A stretch of 64,000 nt of DNA, taken from positions 1 through 64,000 of the forward strand of contig CAZYBE010000001.1 of NCBI GenBank assembly GCA_964645765.1. The letters are read 5' to 3'. The translations under genes and the position numbers were made by a program. The notes under the pieces were generated by a model. That model saw only the letters and a program-made list of their open reading frames with translations. It had not been told where the DNA came from and made no database searches. This DNA is from CAZGMN01 sp964645765. GTDB lineage: Bacteria > Acidobacteriota > Aminicenantia > Aminicenantales > Aminicenantaceae. Positions within the stretch are counted from its first letter, which is position 1, and the number at the start of each line of letters is the position of its first letter. Shown here piece after piece: positions 52,791 through 61,484 of this stretch.

Positions 52791-53846
52791 ATGGAATACA
52801 AAATCTGTCTCATCGGCTGCGGCACAGTCGGGCAGGGTCTTGTGGAGATTCTTGTTGAAAAAAATGATGAATTGAGGAACAAGCTGGATTTTGAACCAAA
52901 AATCGTCGCCATCTGCGATAAGCTCAAGGGGTCTCTTCTCATTCCAGAAGGCATCAATATAAAAAAGCTTCTTCAGCTCCTCCAGCAAAAGAGGAGAATC
53001 GATGAATACCTGGGAGAAAAGCATAACGAGGCAGAGGGGGAAGACCCTCTGGAAATTATTGAAAAATGCGAGGCTGACATCGTTGCCGAATTGACCTACA
53101 CGGATATCAAGACCGCTGAGCCGGCCACGAGCTATATCAGGAAAGCCCTCAGAACAGGAAAACATGTCGTCACCTCCAACAAGGGTCCGGCCGCTCTCTA
53201 TTATGCCGAATTGAAAAAACTGGCGCGCAAGAACGATGTCTTCTTCAGGATTGAAGGGACGGTGATGAGCGGAACCCCAGTTTTCAGTCTCTTCGAGAAC
53301 GGATTTGCCGGAAACGAGATTAGAGAAATACGAGGAATCCTGAACGGAACCACGAATTTCATCCTCTCCAAAATGGAAGAGGAGAACATGGATTACGGAA
53401 AGGCTTTAAAACTCGCTCAAAACTTAGGCTTAGCTGAAGCTGACCCGACAGCAGACGTTGAAGGCTACGATGCTCTGGCTAAAATCATCATCCTCTCCAA
53501 CGTCCTTCTCGAAGCCAACATCAAGCCTGCTGATGCCAAAAGGCAAGGAATCACCTCTCTGACCAAGAAAAAAATCCAGGCGGCAAAAAAGCAGGGATAC
53601 AGATACAAGCTTGTCGCTTCAGCCAGAAAAGAAAACGGCAAGGTTTCGGCCAGTGTCTCTCCTCAAAAGCTCCCTCTCTCCGACCCTCTGACTGGAATCA
53701 TGGGGGCCAACAATGCTTTGTCCTTTGACCTCGATTTGCTGGGAAAAGTCATCATCCAGGGCCCTGGAGCAGGAAAAACCGAGACGGGCTATTCCATCCT
53801 GGTCGATATGCTGGGCATTCACCGGCGTCTTTCAAAACAAAATTAA
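52791..53846 (+). CDS. homoserine dehydrogenase-like oxidoreductase
   Basis: A 351-residue protein with a well-placed GAGGAGG. The nucleotide site is GCGTVGQG at 9-16. The catalytic core is recognisable in TSNKGPAALYYAELKKLA, EGTVMSGTPVF, GILNGTTNFILSKME and DVEGYDALAK (Asp and Lys). No ACT regulatory domain is present. Homoserine dehydrogenase reduces aspartate-4-semialdehyde, but family members also act on related substrates. It heads a cluster with an unknown protein, an SDR, a cupin and two PLP enzymes; a TTGACT with weak -10 lies upstream (52732). Confidence 0.8.
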   Translation: MEYKICLIGCGTVGQGLVEILVEKNDELRNKLDFEPKIVAICDKLKGSLLIPEGINIKKLLQLLQQKRRIDEYLGEKHNEAEGEDPLEIIEKCEADIVAELTYTDIKTAEPATSYIRKALRTGKHVVTSNKGPAALYYAELKKLARKNDVFFRIEGTVMSGTPVFSLFENGFAGNEIREIRGILNGTTNFILSKMEEENMDYGKALKLAQNLGLAEADPTADVEGYDALAKIIILSNVLLEANIKPADAKRQGITSLTKKKIQAAKKQGYRYKLVASARKENGKVSASVSPQKLPLSDPLTGIMGANNALSFDLDLLGKVIIQGPGAGKTETGYSILVDMLGIHRRLSKQN

Positions 53847-53912
53847 GAGCTCTGTAGAATAAAAATAAGCTTGTAAGCATAAATTGAAGAATCCAGAAGA
53901 AGGAGTGAGAGC

Positions 53913-55148
53913 ATGCACTTCAAGCTCTTAAGCAAAAAGGACCTCAAGGCTATGGATGCTTTGGTCGATTCCTACGGCGGGGCAAAAGAGATTTCAAACG
54001 AGATTCAGTCCAGGAGGGATTATCCAACCAGGAAGAAAATCGCCGCTCAAAAAGGATTCGCCGAGATGCTGGAGAAGGCAGAGCAATACGCCAAAAAATT
54101 TGCCAAGGTTGAGGACTTCGTCGAAAAAAACAGAATCCGCGTGACCAGGAAGGGAATCTGCACCACCCAGGTTTCAGGATTCCAGGCCGCCCGCCCCACT
54201 TTTGACTGCGTCAGAAGAGTTGCGGAGAACGCCGATGTGCTTTTCCCGACAGAGATGATTTCAGTTGTGAGTCTGACCGACCATTATGTCTACAGCGGCG
54301 ACCTGCTGGCGACCCTGGCCATGGCTGAGAATATTCTTAGCGCAAGCAAGTTCTGCTCGACCAACCTCATCGGGACTCCGCTTCCAGAAGAGCGATTTGC
54401 AAGGCTGGAGAAGGCGACAGGCGAGAAATTCGAGCGCAGAGACCTGGGAAAGGGATTGAGCCAGATCATCCTGAAGAACATGGGCACACCCTACGGAAAC
54501 TTAGGAGGGGTCGAGGTCGGAAATAACAACCATCTCGTCTATCTCGACGGAGTGACAAGGGCAGCCCTGGAAACAGGCGCGAATTTCTTCCTGAACCCGA
54601 GCTGGTCAACCATCGTCGCTGCCTGCTGCTACGCAAGGGAAATTCCCAATCTCTCTTTCAAGATATCGATGCTCCTCTCCACTCAAAACGCCATCCAGTT
54701 GCGGATGCTCTTGAATATCTTCAAGGAATATCTGCGCGATGACGGGACAACGCCGATCTACGAGATTAACATCGGAAATGCCGCAACTGCCGAGACTTTT
54801 ATCCAATGCTACGACGAGATAGAAGCTTCCGGCCTTCCCAAAATCCATCTTGCTGCCCATCTCAGAATCAATCCTGATTTGGGCCTGGCCGATTTCAACT
54901 GGACTGAGAATGCCTTCAAGGTGCTCGATGCTGGCAGAGATTTGACAATCAAATACGAGAGTGACGGAGAATCCCGGCCTTATGACACCATGCAAGCCTA
55001 TTTCCTCTCTGATGAAGAGAGGGATGAAAAGGCTGAGCTCGTTGGCGATGTCATCTACCATAAATGCCTCCGCTGCGACCAGGATGCCAAAGAAATCATG
55101 AGAAGAGGGCACGAGGCAAGGTTTGCCAGGGTTTCCTATAAGAAATGA
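53913..55148 (+). CDS. conserved-looking protein of unknown function in the metabolic cluster
   Basis: A 411-residue cytoplasmic protein with AAGGAG before its ATG and no membrane segments. It is not recognised. Its composition and even codon pattern indicate a real enzyme. It has Gly-rich and Asn-rich turns (GTPYGNLGGVEVGNNNHLVYLDG), several Cys (CTTQ, CCYA, CLRC) and Tyr/Asp/His-rich segments compatible with an alpha/beta-barrel. Its position between a homoserine dehydrogenase-like gene and an SDR gene implies a step in the same pathway. No function is assigned. Confidence 0.7.
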   Translation: MHFKLLSKKDLKAMDALVDSYGGAKEISNEIQSRRDYPTRKKIAAQKGFAEMLEKAEQYAKKFAKVEDFVEKNRIRVTRKGICTTQVSGFQAARPTFDCVRRVAENADVLFPTEMISVVSLTDHYVYSGDLLATLAMAENILSASKFCSTNLIGTPLPEERFARLEKATGEKFERRDLGKGLSQIILKNMGTPYGNLGGVEVGNNNHLVYLDGVTRAALETGANFFLNPSWSTIVAACCYAREIPNLSFKISMLLSTQNAIQLRMLLNIFKEYLRDDGTTPIYEINIGNAATAETFIQCYDEIEASGLPKIHLAAHLRINPDLGLADFNWTENAFKVLDAGRDLTIKYESDGESRPYDTMQAYFLSDEERDEKAELVGDVIYHKCLRCDQDAKEIMRRGHEARFARVSYKK

Positions 55149-55192
55149 ATCCTTCGAACTTGACGAGTCCAAAAAGAATCAGGAGATGAGGG

Positions 55193-55984
55193 ATGGATTT
55201 GGGCATCAAAAACAGAGTGGCTCTTGTGGCTGCAGCGAGCCGCGGACTGGGAAAGGCAATTGCCTTCCAGCTTTCGAGGGAAGGCGCAAAGGTCGTCATC
55301 TGCGCCAGGAATAAGGAAAGGCTTTTCAAGACGAGGGATGAAATCGCAGCGGGAACAGGCGCGCAGGTAAAAGCTTTCGTTGCTGATGTCGCGGATAGAG
55401 CCAAGGTGAGGAGCCTGGTCCAGCAGACTGTGGAAGCCTTCGGCACTGTGGACATTCTGGTCTCGAATGCCGGAGGACCCCCATCAGGCATGGCCGAGGA
55501 CTTCGCTCTGGATGACTACCAGAAGGCTCTGGAACTCAACCTTTTGAGCACTGTCAGCCTCTGCTATGAAGTCATGCCCTTGATGAAGAAGCAGCGCTGG
55601 GGAAGAATCATCTTCATGACTTCAGTCTCTGCCAAGCAGCCGATCGAAAACCTCATTCTCTCCAACACTTCGAGGGCAGGCGTCCTGGGCTTCTCCAAGT
55701 CCCTTTCAAGCCAGCTCGCGCCTTACGGGATAACTGCCAATTCTGTCTGTCCTGGATATACCAGGACGGAAAGGGTCGAAGAGCTTGCCAGGTCTTTTGC
55801 GGAAAGCGGGAAAGGCACGGTCCATGACTTCTACAGGAATATCGAGAAATCCATTCCCATTGGTCGCTTGGCAAGCCCTGAAGAAGTTGCCAATGCCGTG
55901 GCTTTCCTTGCTTCTGAGAGAGCGAGCTATATCACTGGTGTGGCCCTTCAGGTCGATGGCGGCTATATCAAATCTCTTTTTTGA
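55193..55984 (+). CDS. SDR-family oxidoreductase with altered catalytic residues
   Basis: A 263-residue short-chain dehydrogenase. The nucleotide site is AAASRGLGKAIA near 14-25, and NAGG, NLLSTVSLCYEVMPLMKK and the C-terminal ASYITGVALQVDGGY are intact. Where active SDRs carry YxxxK, this protein reads S-N-T-S-R (in ILSNTSRAGVLGFSK), so the catalytic Tyr is Ser and Lys is Arg. The catalytic Ser position (MTSVSA) remains. It may therefore bind nucleotide but use other chemistry. It sits 44 bases after the unknown gene. Confidence 0.85.
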   Translation: MDLGIKNRVALVAAASRGLGKAIAFQLSREGAKVVICARNKERLFKTRDEIAAGTGAQVKAFVADVADRAKVRSLVQQTVEAFGTVDILVSNAGGPPSGMAEDFALDDYQKALELNLLSTVSLCYEVMPLMKKQRWGRIIFMTSVSAKQPIENLILSNTSRAGVLGFSKSLSSQLAPYGITANSVCPGYTRTERVEELARSFAESGKGTVHDFYRNIEKSIPIGRLASPEEVANAVAFLASERASYITGVALQVDGGYIKSLF

Positions 55985-56010
55985 TACACGGCAAGATTTG
56001 ATGTAAATAT

Positions 56011-56127
56011 ATGTCATCGCGAGGCGCGAAGCGCCGTGGCGATCTCATTAAATAAATAATGAGATGGCCACGCTCCTTTCAGGAGCTCGCCATGAAAATA
56101 TAACAAATTTTATTGCATATATAATAG
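56011..56127. repeat. REP-like palindromic element (copy 3)
   Basis: tgtcatcgcgaggcgcgaag, then cgccgtggcgatctcat, pairs with atgagatggccacgctcct, then ttcaggagctcgccatga. The trailing taacaaattttattgcat matches the tail of copy 1 (37151). It lies between the SDR and cupin genes inside the cluster. Confidence 0.8.
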
Positions 56128-56143
56128 CTAAAGGAAGGATCAG

Positions 56144-56506
56144 ATGACAGATGATAAAAAAAATTGGGAAGGAATTCCTTATCCTGAGATGATACAGGGA
56201 CTTCCTGGGGTCGACATTTCTCTCAAGGGAATAAGAGGCTGGCTCCTTCAGAGCGAAGATAAGCAGGTCGTGTTTTTTGACATCGAGCCGGTCGGCGAAA
56301 TTCCACCCCATTCCCATTGCGCTCAATGGGGCATTGTTGTCGAAGGAAAGATGTCGCTGACCATAGGGGGCAAGACAAAGGTTTATCAAAAGGGAGACTG
56401 GTACTATATTCCTGAAGGAGTCGTGCACTCTGCCGCATTCCTCACCAGGGTCAACGCCATCGATATCTTTGACCATCCGCAGCGTTATAAGGTAAAAAAA
56501 GCATAA
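56144..56506 (+). CDS. single-domain cupin protein
   Basis: A 120-residue cupin. Motif 1 has PPHSHCAQWGIVVEG (His-x-His, then Gln in place of the usual Glu), and motif 2 has GDWYYIPEGVVHSA with the last His. Metal binding is likely. Such proteins are dioxygenases, isomerases or sensors; no function can be assigned. It lies between the SDR and aminotransferase genes. Confidence 0.87.
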   Translation: MTDDKKNWEGIPYPEMIQGLPGVDISLKGIRGWLLQSEDKQVVFFDIEPVGEIPPHSHCAQWGIVVEGKMSLTIGGKTKVYQKGDWYYIPEGVVHSAAFLTRVNAIDIFDHPQRYKVKKA

Positions 56507-56557
56507 GGCTTCGAAAAGCCGACAACAGGCTATGAGAGAATTAGCCTCCAAATAAAG

Positions 56558-57811
56558 ATGGAAAAAATCGACAACAAGCAAAGAGCTCTTTTCGAAGCGC
56601 TCTTCTCCGAAAACATGAAAAGCTTCGAAGGCTATGTCATCGGAAAAATGTTGGGGTATATAAACGACCCGAAGATCATTTCATTTGCCGGCGGCCTGCC
56701 CAGCAGCGAAGCCTTTCCTCTGGACATCATTCACAAGGCGGCTAAAAAGTCTCTTTGGAAGGATTGGGAGCTTGCGCTTCAATATTCCTCCATTCCCGGA
56801 GAGAAAGAGCTGATAGAGGCGGCCATTGATTATCTCAAGAGAGATGACATTTCCATCGGGCCTGAGAATATCATGATCACCACCTCCGGACAGCACGGCC
56901 TGGACCTGGTCGGCAGGCTTTTCCTGGATTCGCAAGATTATATCGTCATCGACCTCCCCACGTTTGGGGGCGCGCTGGCCGCTTTTGAGCTCGAGGTTGC
57001 TCAATATATCGCCAGGGACATTCAAGAAGACGGCTCTGATGTCAGGGGAATGGAACAAGGGATTGAAGAGTTTTTATCCAAAGGGAAAAAGCCAAAATTC
57101 ATCTATGTCGTCCCGGATTTTCAGAACCCTTCAGGCATTACTATCTCTTTCGAGAAGAGGCTTTCACTTCTTTCTTTGAGCAAGAAATATGGAATCCCTC
57201 TGGTCGAGGACAGCCCTTACCGGGAGCTGAGATACAAAGGAAAAAGCCTTCCTTCCATCTATTCCCTGGATAAAAACCAGGGGAATGTCATCGGCGTCTA
57301 TACTTTCTCCAAAATCCTCTGTCCTGGAATTCGGGTTGGCTTCAACATCGGCCCGCCAGAAATCATCAAGAAGTTCAATGCCATAAAAAGCGCCAACATT
57401 CTCAACACGCCAAAGCTCAACCAGGACATCTGCACCATCTTCCTGCGGGAATGCGACCTGGATGCTCATTTCAAGAAAGCTATTGGCTATTACAGCCGAA
57501 AACTGGATTTTTTCCTAAAAGCCCTGGAAGAGAATTTTTCTAATGATATGGCCGCGAAATGGACAAAGCCTGAAGGGGGGCTTTTCCTCTGGGTCGAAGT
57601 TCCGGAGGAGATAAACACTCTTGAGCTCTACTACATGGCCCTTGAGGAGAAAGTTGCTTTTGTCCCTGGCGAAGTTTTTTATCCCAAAGGCTTTCGCAAA
57701 TACAACACGATGAGGGTCAACTTCTCCTACCCGACAAAGGACGAGATTTTCGAGGGTGTGAAGAGGTTGAGCTCTGTAATCAAGAAATATAAAGCCAGGA
57801 AAAAAATTTAG
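56558..57811 (+). CDS. PLP-dependent aminotransferase, fold type I (2-aminoadipate/LysN-like)
   Basis: A 417-residue aminotransferase. GGLPSSEAFP is at 45-54, the Tyr-containing QYSSIPGEKEL near 75-85, Asn190-Pro-Ser-Gly, Asp218 and Tyr221, and the PLP lysine Lys252 in YTFSKILCPGIRVG with Arg259. These fit the MocR/LysN branch, which lacks an N-terminal DNA-binding domain here. The likely substrate is a dicarboxylic or aromatic amino acid. The exact one is unknown. Confidence 0.9.
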   Translation: MEKIDNKQRALFEALFSENMKSFEGYVIGKMLGYINDPKIISFAGGLPSSEAFPLDIIHKAAKKSLWKDWELALQYSSIPGEKELIEAAIDYLKRDDISIGPENIMITTSGQHGLDLVGRLFLDSQDYIVIDLPTFGGALAAFELEVAQYIARDIQEDGSDVRGMEQGIEEFLSKGKKPKFIYVVPDFQNPSGITISFEKRLSLLSLSKKYGIPLVEDSPYRELRYKGKSLPSIYSLDKNQGNVIGVYTFSKILCPGIRVGFNIGPPEIIKKFNAIKSANILNTPKLNQDICTIFLRECDLDAHFKKAIGYYSRKLDFFLKALEENFSNDMAAKWTKPEGGLFLWVEVPEEINTLELYYMALEEKVAFVPGEVFYPKGFRKYNTMRVNFSYPTKDEIFEGVKRLSSVIKKYKARKKI

Positions 57812-57834
57812 GAATCATGAAAAAGGGAGGAATC

Positions 57835-59232
57835 ATGACTCAAAACCAACAATACAGTCCAGGCGTCATGAAATATATCGAAGAGGCGAAGAAAGCTCTG
57901 GAGCAAAGAAGAGCACAGCTTGAACGGGTGAAAAAATTCAAGTTCGACACCCTTGCTGTTCATGGCCTCTACACAGTCGAGGAAGCCCTAAGCCATAACC
58001 AGGGCTCTGTCATCGAGCCCCTCTATCTTTCCGCATCTCAAGCCTACAGGGATTCTGACGAACTGGAGGCAGCTCTGGCTTATCTAATTCCAACCTGGTG
58101 CTACACGCGCATCACCAACCCGACAGTCCAATTTTTAGAATGGACTCTAGCTTTGCTCGAAGGCTATCAGACTGGATACGACACTTCCTGCATGGTGACA
58201 GCCTCTGGAATGTCAGCCATTATGTCGGCTGTCGATGCTTTCCTAATCAAGCAGAAAGATGGGCCTGAAAAAATCAACTTCGTCTCCTCGGTCCAGCTCT
58301 ACGGCGGCGCCTTCCAGCATTTTTCCGTGCGCAAGATGCAGGAAAGAGGAATAGAAGTCCGCTGGGTCGGGCATCAGGAGGACGTGGAAGAATGGAAGGC
58401 CAAGATTGACGAAAACACCCGCTTTCTTTATTCTGAGGCGCCGAGCAACCCCCAGCAATCCTTTTGTGACATCAAAGCTCTTGCTGATTTAGCTCATTCC
58501 TGGCAAATTCCTTTTATCATCGATTCAACCTGTGCTACTCCGGCCTTGATGCGCCCCATCGGCTATGGAGCGGATATCGTCATTCATTCTTTAACCAAGT
58601 CAATAACTTCAGGAGGATTGGCCATCGGAGGAGCCTTAATCAGCCGCATGCCTATCGTTAGCAAGATAAAGAACAACCACCCTCTCTTCAAGGAAAGCTT
58701 TTCCGAATATGTCAAGCTCCTCCCTCATCGGGATATGGGTCCGGCTGCATCTCCTTTAAACGCGCTTTTTGCCCTGAACGACCTGCGCACGCTCCGCTCC
58801 AAGATAGACCTGGTCAGCCAAAATTCTGAGAAGGTCGCGGATTTTCTAAGCCATCATCCCCGCGTCTATCATGTCGATTATCTGGGCCTTGAAAGTTTCC
58901 ATCTCCACAATCTGGCCAAAAGATACATGAAGCTTGTGGATTCAGACGACGGAAAAGGAAATGAAATAAACCGCTACGGCCACCTGCTCAGCTTCAGGGT
59001 TGACGGGCCTGCGCAGAATGCACGAAAAGTTTTTGACAAGTTCAAGCTTATTTTCAGGGCCACGGATTTGGGAAGAATCAAGAGCGTGGCCACCATTCCG
59101 GCAATCTCAACCCACCAGCAGCAGGGTGAGGAAGCGCGCAAGATGGCTGACATCCCGCCTCAGCTGATAAGGCTCTGCGTTGGGGCTGAAAATCCTGACG
59201 ACGTCATCGCTGACCTGGACCAAGCCCTCTAG
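57835..59232 (+). CDS. PLP-dependent Cys/Met-metabolism-type enzyme (trans-sulfuration family)
   Basis: The start at ATG 57835 has GGGAGG; a longer reading adds 6 residues. The 465-residue protein resembles cystathionine gamma-synthase/lyase and O-acetylhomoserine sulfhydrylase. YTRITNPT is at 90-97, SGMSAIMSAV is near 124-133, EAPSNP is at 201-206, Asp230 is in the PLP ring site and Lys255 is the PLP lysine in HSLTKS. It lies 23 bases after the aminotransferase. The longer N-terminus (about 40 residues before FDTLAVHG) differs from typical members. The specific reaction cannot be told. Confidence 0.9.
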   Translation: MTQNQQYSPGVMKYIEEAKKALEQRRAQLERVKKFKFDTLAVHGLYTVEEALSHNQGSVIEPLYLSASQAYRDSDELEAALAYLIPTWCYTRITNPTVQFLEWTLALLEGYQTGYDTSCMVTASGMSAIMSAVDAFLIKQKDGPEKINFVSSVQLYGGAFQHFSVRKMQERGIEVRWVGHQEDVEEWKAKIDENTRFLYSEAPSNPQQSFCDIKALADLAHSWQIPFIIDSTCATPALMRPIGYGADIVIHSLTKSITSGGLAIGGALISRMPIVSKIKNNHPLFKESFSEYVKLLPHRDMGPAASPLNALFALNDLRTLRSKIDLVSQNSEKVADFLSHHPRVYHVDYLGLESFHLHNLAKRYMKLVDSDDGKGNEINRYGHLLSFRVDGPAQNARKVFDKFKLIFRATDLGRIKSVATIPAISTHQQQGEEARKMADIPPQLIRLCVGAENPDDVIADLDQAL

Positions 59233-59240
59233 CATGTTTT

Positions 59241-60764
59241 TCAAACAAAAGTTTCTTGATTTGTTGCCTTCATACGTTCTTCCTGCGTCATATTTGCCAG
59301 GTTTTCTATTTTCTTTACATCCAGATTCAGCCCTTGTCCTACGCGGCGGCCGTAATCAGGGTCAGCCTTGTAGAAGATAGCGCATTGACGGTATTGGATT
59401 CGCTTCTGCGCGCCACCCAGATGGTCTACAATATTGCCGATGAGGTGCTCCCGGTCGGTATCGGTCATGACCTTCCGGAAGAGGTCGCCAGCCTGAATGA
59501 AGTCATCGTTGGGGTGAATGTACCGCTGGCGCGCAGCCTTCCCGGAGATCTTAAAGGGGGGTTCGGAGACCTCTGGCTTTGGTTCTGGGCCGCCGAAGCT
59601 ATTGGGATAGTAATTAGGACTCCCTCCGAAGTTACTGTCAAAGCGCATGAAACCGTCACGCTGGAAGTTGTCGACCCTGCATGCCTTGGCCGCGTTCACC
59701 GGCAACAGGTGATAATTTGGCCCGAGGCGGTGGCGATGAGTATCATGGTAACTGAAGAGGCGGCCCTGAAGCATCTTATCTGGGGATGCCGCGATGCCGG
59801 GAACGAAATTGGCCGGAGAGAAGGCAGCCTGTTCAACTTCTGCGAAGTAGTTTTCAGGGTTTTTGTTCAAGGCTAACCTGCCGATGGTCATGGGCGGGAA
59901 GTCTGCATGCGGCCAGACCTTGGTGATATCGAAGGGGTCGAATCGGTAGTTTTCCGCCTGATCCGGCGTCATGATCTGCACCTCCAGCCTCCAGGATGGA
60001 TAGTCTCCGCGCTTGATCGCCGCATAGAGGTCACGAGTGGCATGGTCGGGATCCTTGCCCTTCATGACTTCCGCATCCTGCCGGGTGAAGTTCTGAATGC
60101 CTTGTTCGGTCTTGAAGTGATACTGGACCCAGAAGTACTCACCCTTTTCGTTATACCATTTAAAGGTGTGGCTGCTGTAGCCGTTCATATGGCGAAAGGT
60201 CCTGGGTGTGCCGCGGTCTGAGAAAAGAATCGTAACCTGATGGACGGACTCCGGTGTCAGCGAGAGAAAATCCCAAAACATGTCAGGATCTTTGAGGTTG
60301 GTCGCAGGGTGTTTTTTCTGGGTGTGAATGAAGTCAGGAAATTTCAGGGGATCGCGGATAAAAAAGACAGGGGTATTGTTACCCACGAGATCATAGTTGC
60401 CTTCTTCTGTGTAGAACTTCACTGCAAACCCGCGGGGATCACGCTCGGCATCTGCGGACCCCTTTTCCCCTCCAACGGTAGAGAAGCGGATAAAAACCTC
60501 GGTCCGTTTCCCCACTTGAGAGAGGAATTTGGCTCTGGTGTATTTCGTCATATCAGTCGTGACTTCAAAATACCCGTAGGCTCCCGCTCCCTTTGCATGA
60601 ACCACCCTCTCGGGGATGCGTTCCCGTTCAAAATGGGAGAGCTTCTCCAGGAGATGGACGTCCTGCATCAATACAGGTCCCGGGTTGCCGGCGGTGAGCG
60701 AATTCTGGTCGTCATCCACCGGCGCGCCAAAATTGTTCGTTAGCGTTTTGTTAGGGTTTTTCAT
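59241..60764 (-). CDS. katA: heme catalase, small-subunit type
   Basis: A 507-residue monofunctional catalase. The catalytic His56 lies in RVVHAKGAGAYG; the substrate Asn is in VGNNTPVFFIRDP; the heme Tyr is in RLFSYHDTHRHRLGPNY. GGAGG precedes the start. It is convergent with the PLP enzyme gene (8 bases) and 73 bases downstream of perR on the same strand, so peroxide control through PerR is likely. Confidence 0.97.
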   Translation of the reverse strand: MKNPNKTLTNNFGAPVDDDQNSLTAGNPGPVLMQDVHLLEKLSHFERERIPERVVHAKGAGAYGYFEVTTDMTKYTRAKFLSQVGKRTEVFIRFSTVGGEKGSADAERDPRGFAVKFYTEEGNYDLVGNNTPVFFIRDPLKFPDFIHTQKKHPATNLKDPDMFWDFLSLTPESVHQVTILFSDRGTPRTFRHMNGYSSHTFKWYNEKGEYFWVQYHFKTEQGIQNFTRQDAEVMKGKDPDHATRDLYAAIKRGDYPSWRLEVQIMTPDQAENYRFDPFDITKVWPHADFPPMTIGRLALNKNPENYFAEVEQAAFSPANFVPGIAASPDKMLQGRLFSYHDTHRHRLGPNYHLLPVNAAKACRVDNFQRDGFMRFDSNFGGSPNYYPNSFGGPEPKPEVSEPPFKISGKAARQRYIHPNDDFIQAGDLFRKVMTDTDREHLIGNIVDHLGGAQKRIQYRQCAIFYKADPDYGRRVGQGLNLDVKKIENLANMTQEERMKATNQETFV

Positions 60765-60837
60765 AGTAGCCTCCTTTTATTTTTTAGCGAACGCTTTATG
60801 GAGTTCCCAGCGGCCCGCTGCAGGGAACTTCAAAAAA

Positions 60838-61272
60838 CTAATGCTTCTTTTTCTGGCATTCTTTACAGTAGCCATAATATTCAAAACGCATCCCATCGAC
60901 CTTAAAACCCGCCTTTTGTTCCACACGCTCTGAAGGCACAGGCAATCGGGCTTTGAAGTCCTCAATCTTTCCGCATCCTTTGCAGACAAGATTCAGATGA
61001 TCGGATATATCCCCCTCGTAGCGGTTATCCCTATCGCAGAATTCCAGTTCCTTGATCAATCCTTCCTTCTTTAAGATATCCAGCGTGTAATAGACCGTTG
61101 ATAGGCTTATCCTCGGAATCCTTGTCCGTGCTATAGCAAAGATATCAAGGGCGCTCGGGTGGGTCTTCGCCTGGAAGAGGATGTCAAGAATCTGAAGCCG
61201 CTGTGGCGTGAGCTTGAACTTCTTTTTCTTCAGTCCCTGGATAAGCTGTGTTCTAATCTCTTTCGGGCTCAT
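60838..61272 (-). CDS. perR: Fur-family peroxide regulator (PerR-like)
   Basis: A 144-residue Fur-type repressor. The DNA-recognition helix lies in RISLSTVYYTLDILKKEGLI, and the structural zinc site is CKGCG...CKECQ. The following RYEGDISDHLNLVC carries the metal-ligand region. The PerR identity is inferred from pairing with catalase. It is the first gene of a perR-katA unit with an operator over its start. Confidence 0.88.
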   Translation of the reverse strand: MSPKEIRTQLIQGLKKKKFKLTPQRLQILDILFQAKTHPSALDIFAIARTRIPRISLSTVYYTLDILKKEGLIKELEFCDRDNRYEGDISDHLNLVCKGCGKIEDFKARLPVPSERVEQKAGFKVDGMRFEYYGYCKECQKKKH

Positions 61273-61282
61273 CGCATTTTAT

Positions 61283-61331
61283 TCGGAATGATTCCGATTT
61301 ATACTTTAACGACTGCATGATCATTTGTCAA
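61283..61331 (-). promoter_or_regulatory. perR promoter and Fur/PerR-box operator
   Basis: On the minus strand, TTGACA (61326-61331), a 17-base spacer and TAAAGT (61303-61308). Just downstream is tcggaatgattccga (61283-61297), a perfect 7-1-7 palindrome that would overlap the transcription start. 7-1-7 is the form of Fur-family boxes, so autoregulation is likely. Confidence 0.7.
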
Positions 61332-61484
61332 TAGATTGACATTTATCATCTTCTGGCGATATGGTCTTTTCTCGCTCAATAACAAGGATTCTAAGCTTGA
61401 GGGGAGAGAAATCAGGCAACCTAAAAAAGAAATTCTCTCTAATCTCTTCCGGGAGCAGCAGATTTTGTCAATTCATATAATCAA

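Noticed and set aside
59256..59876. plus-strand 206-codon ORF
   Set aside because: It is antisense to the catalase gene, which is certain.
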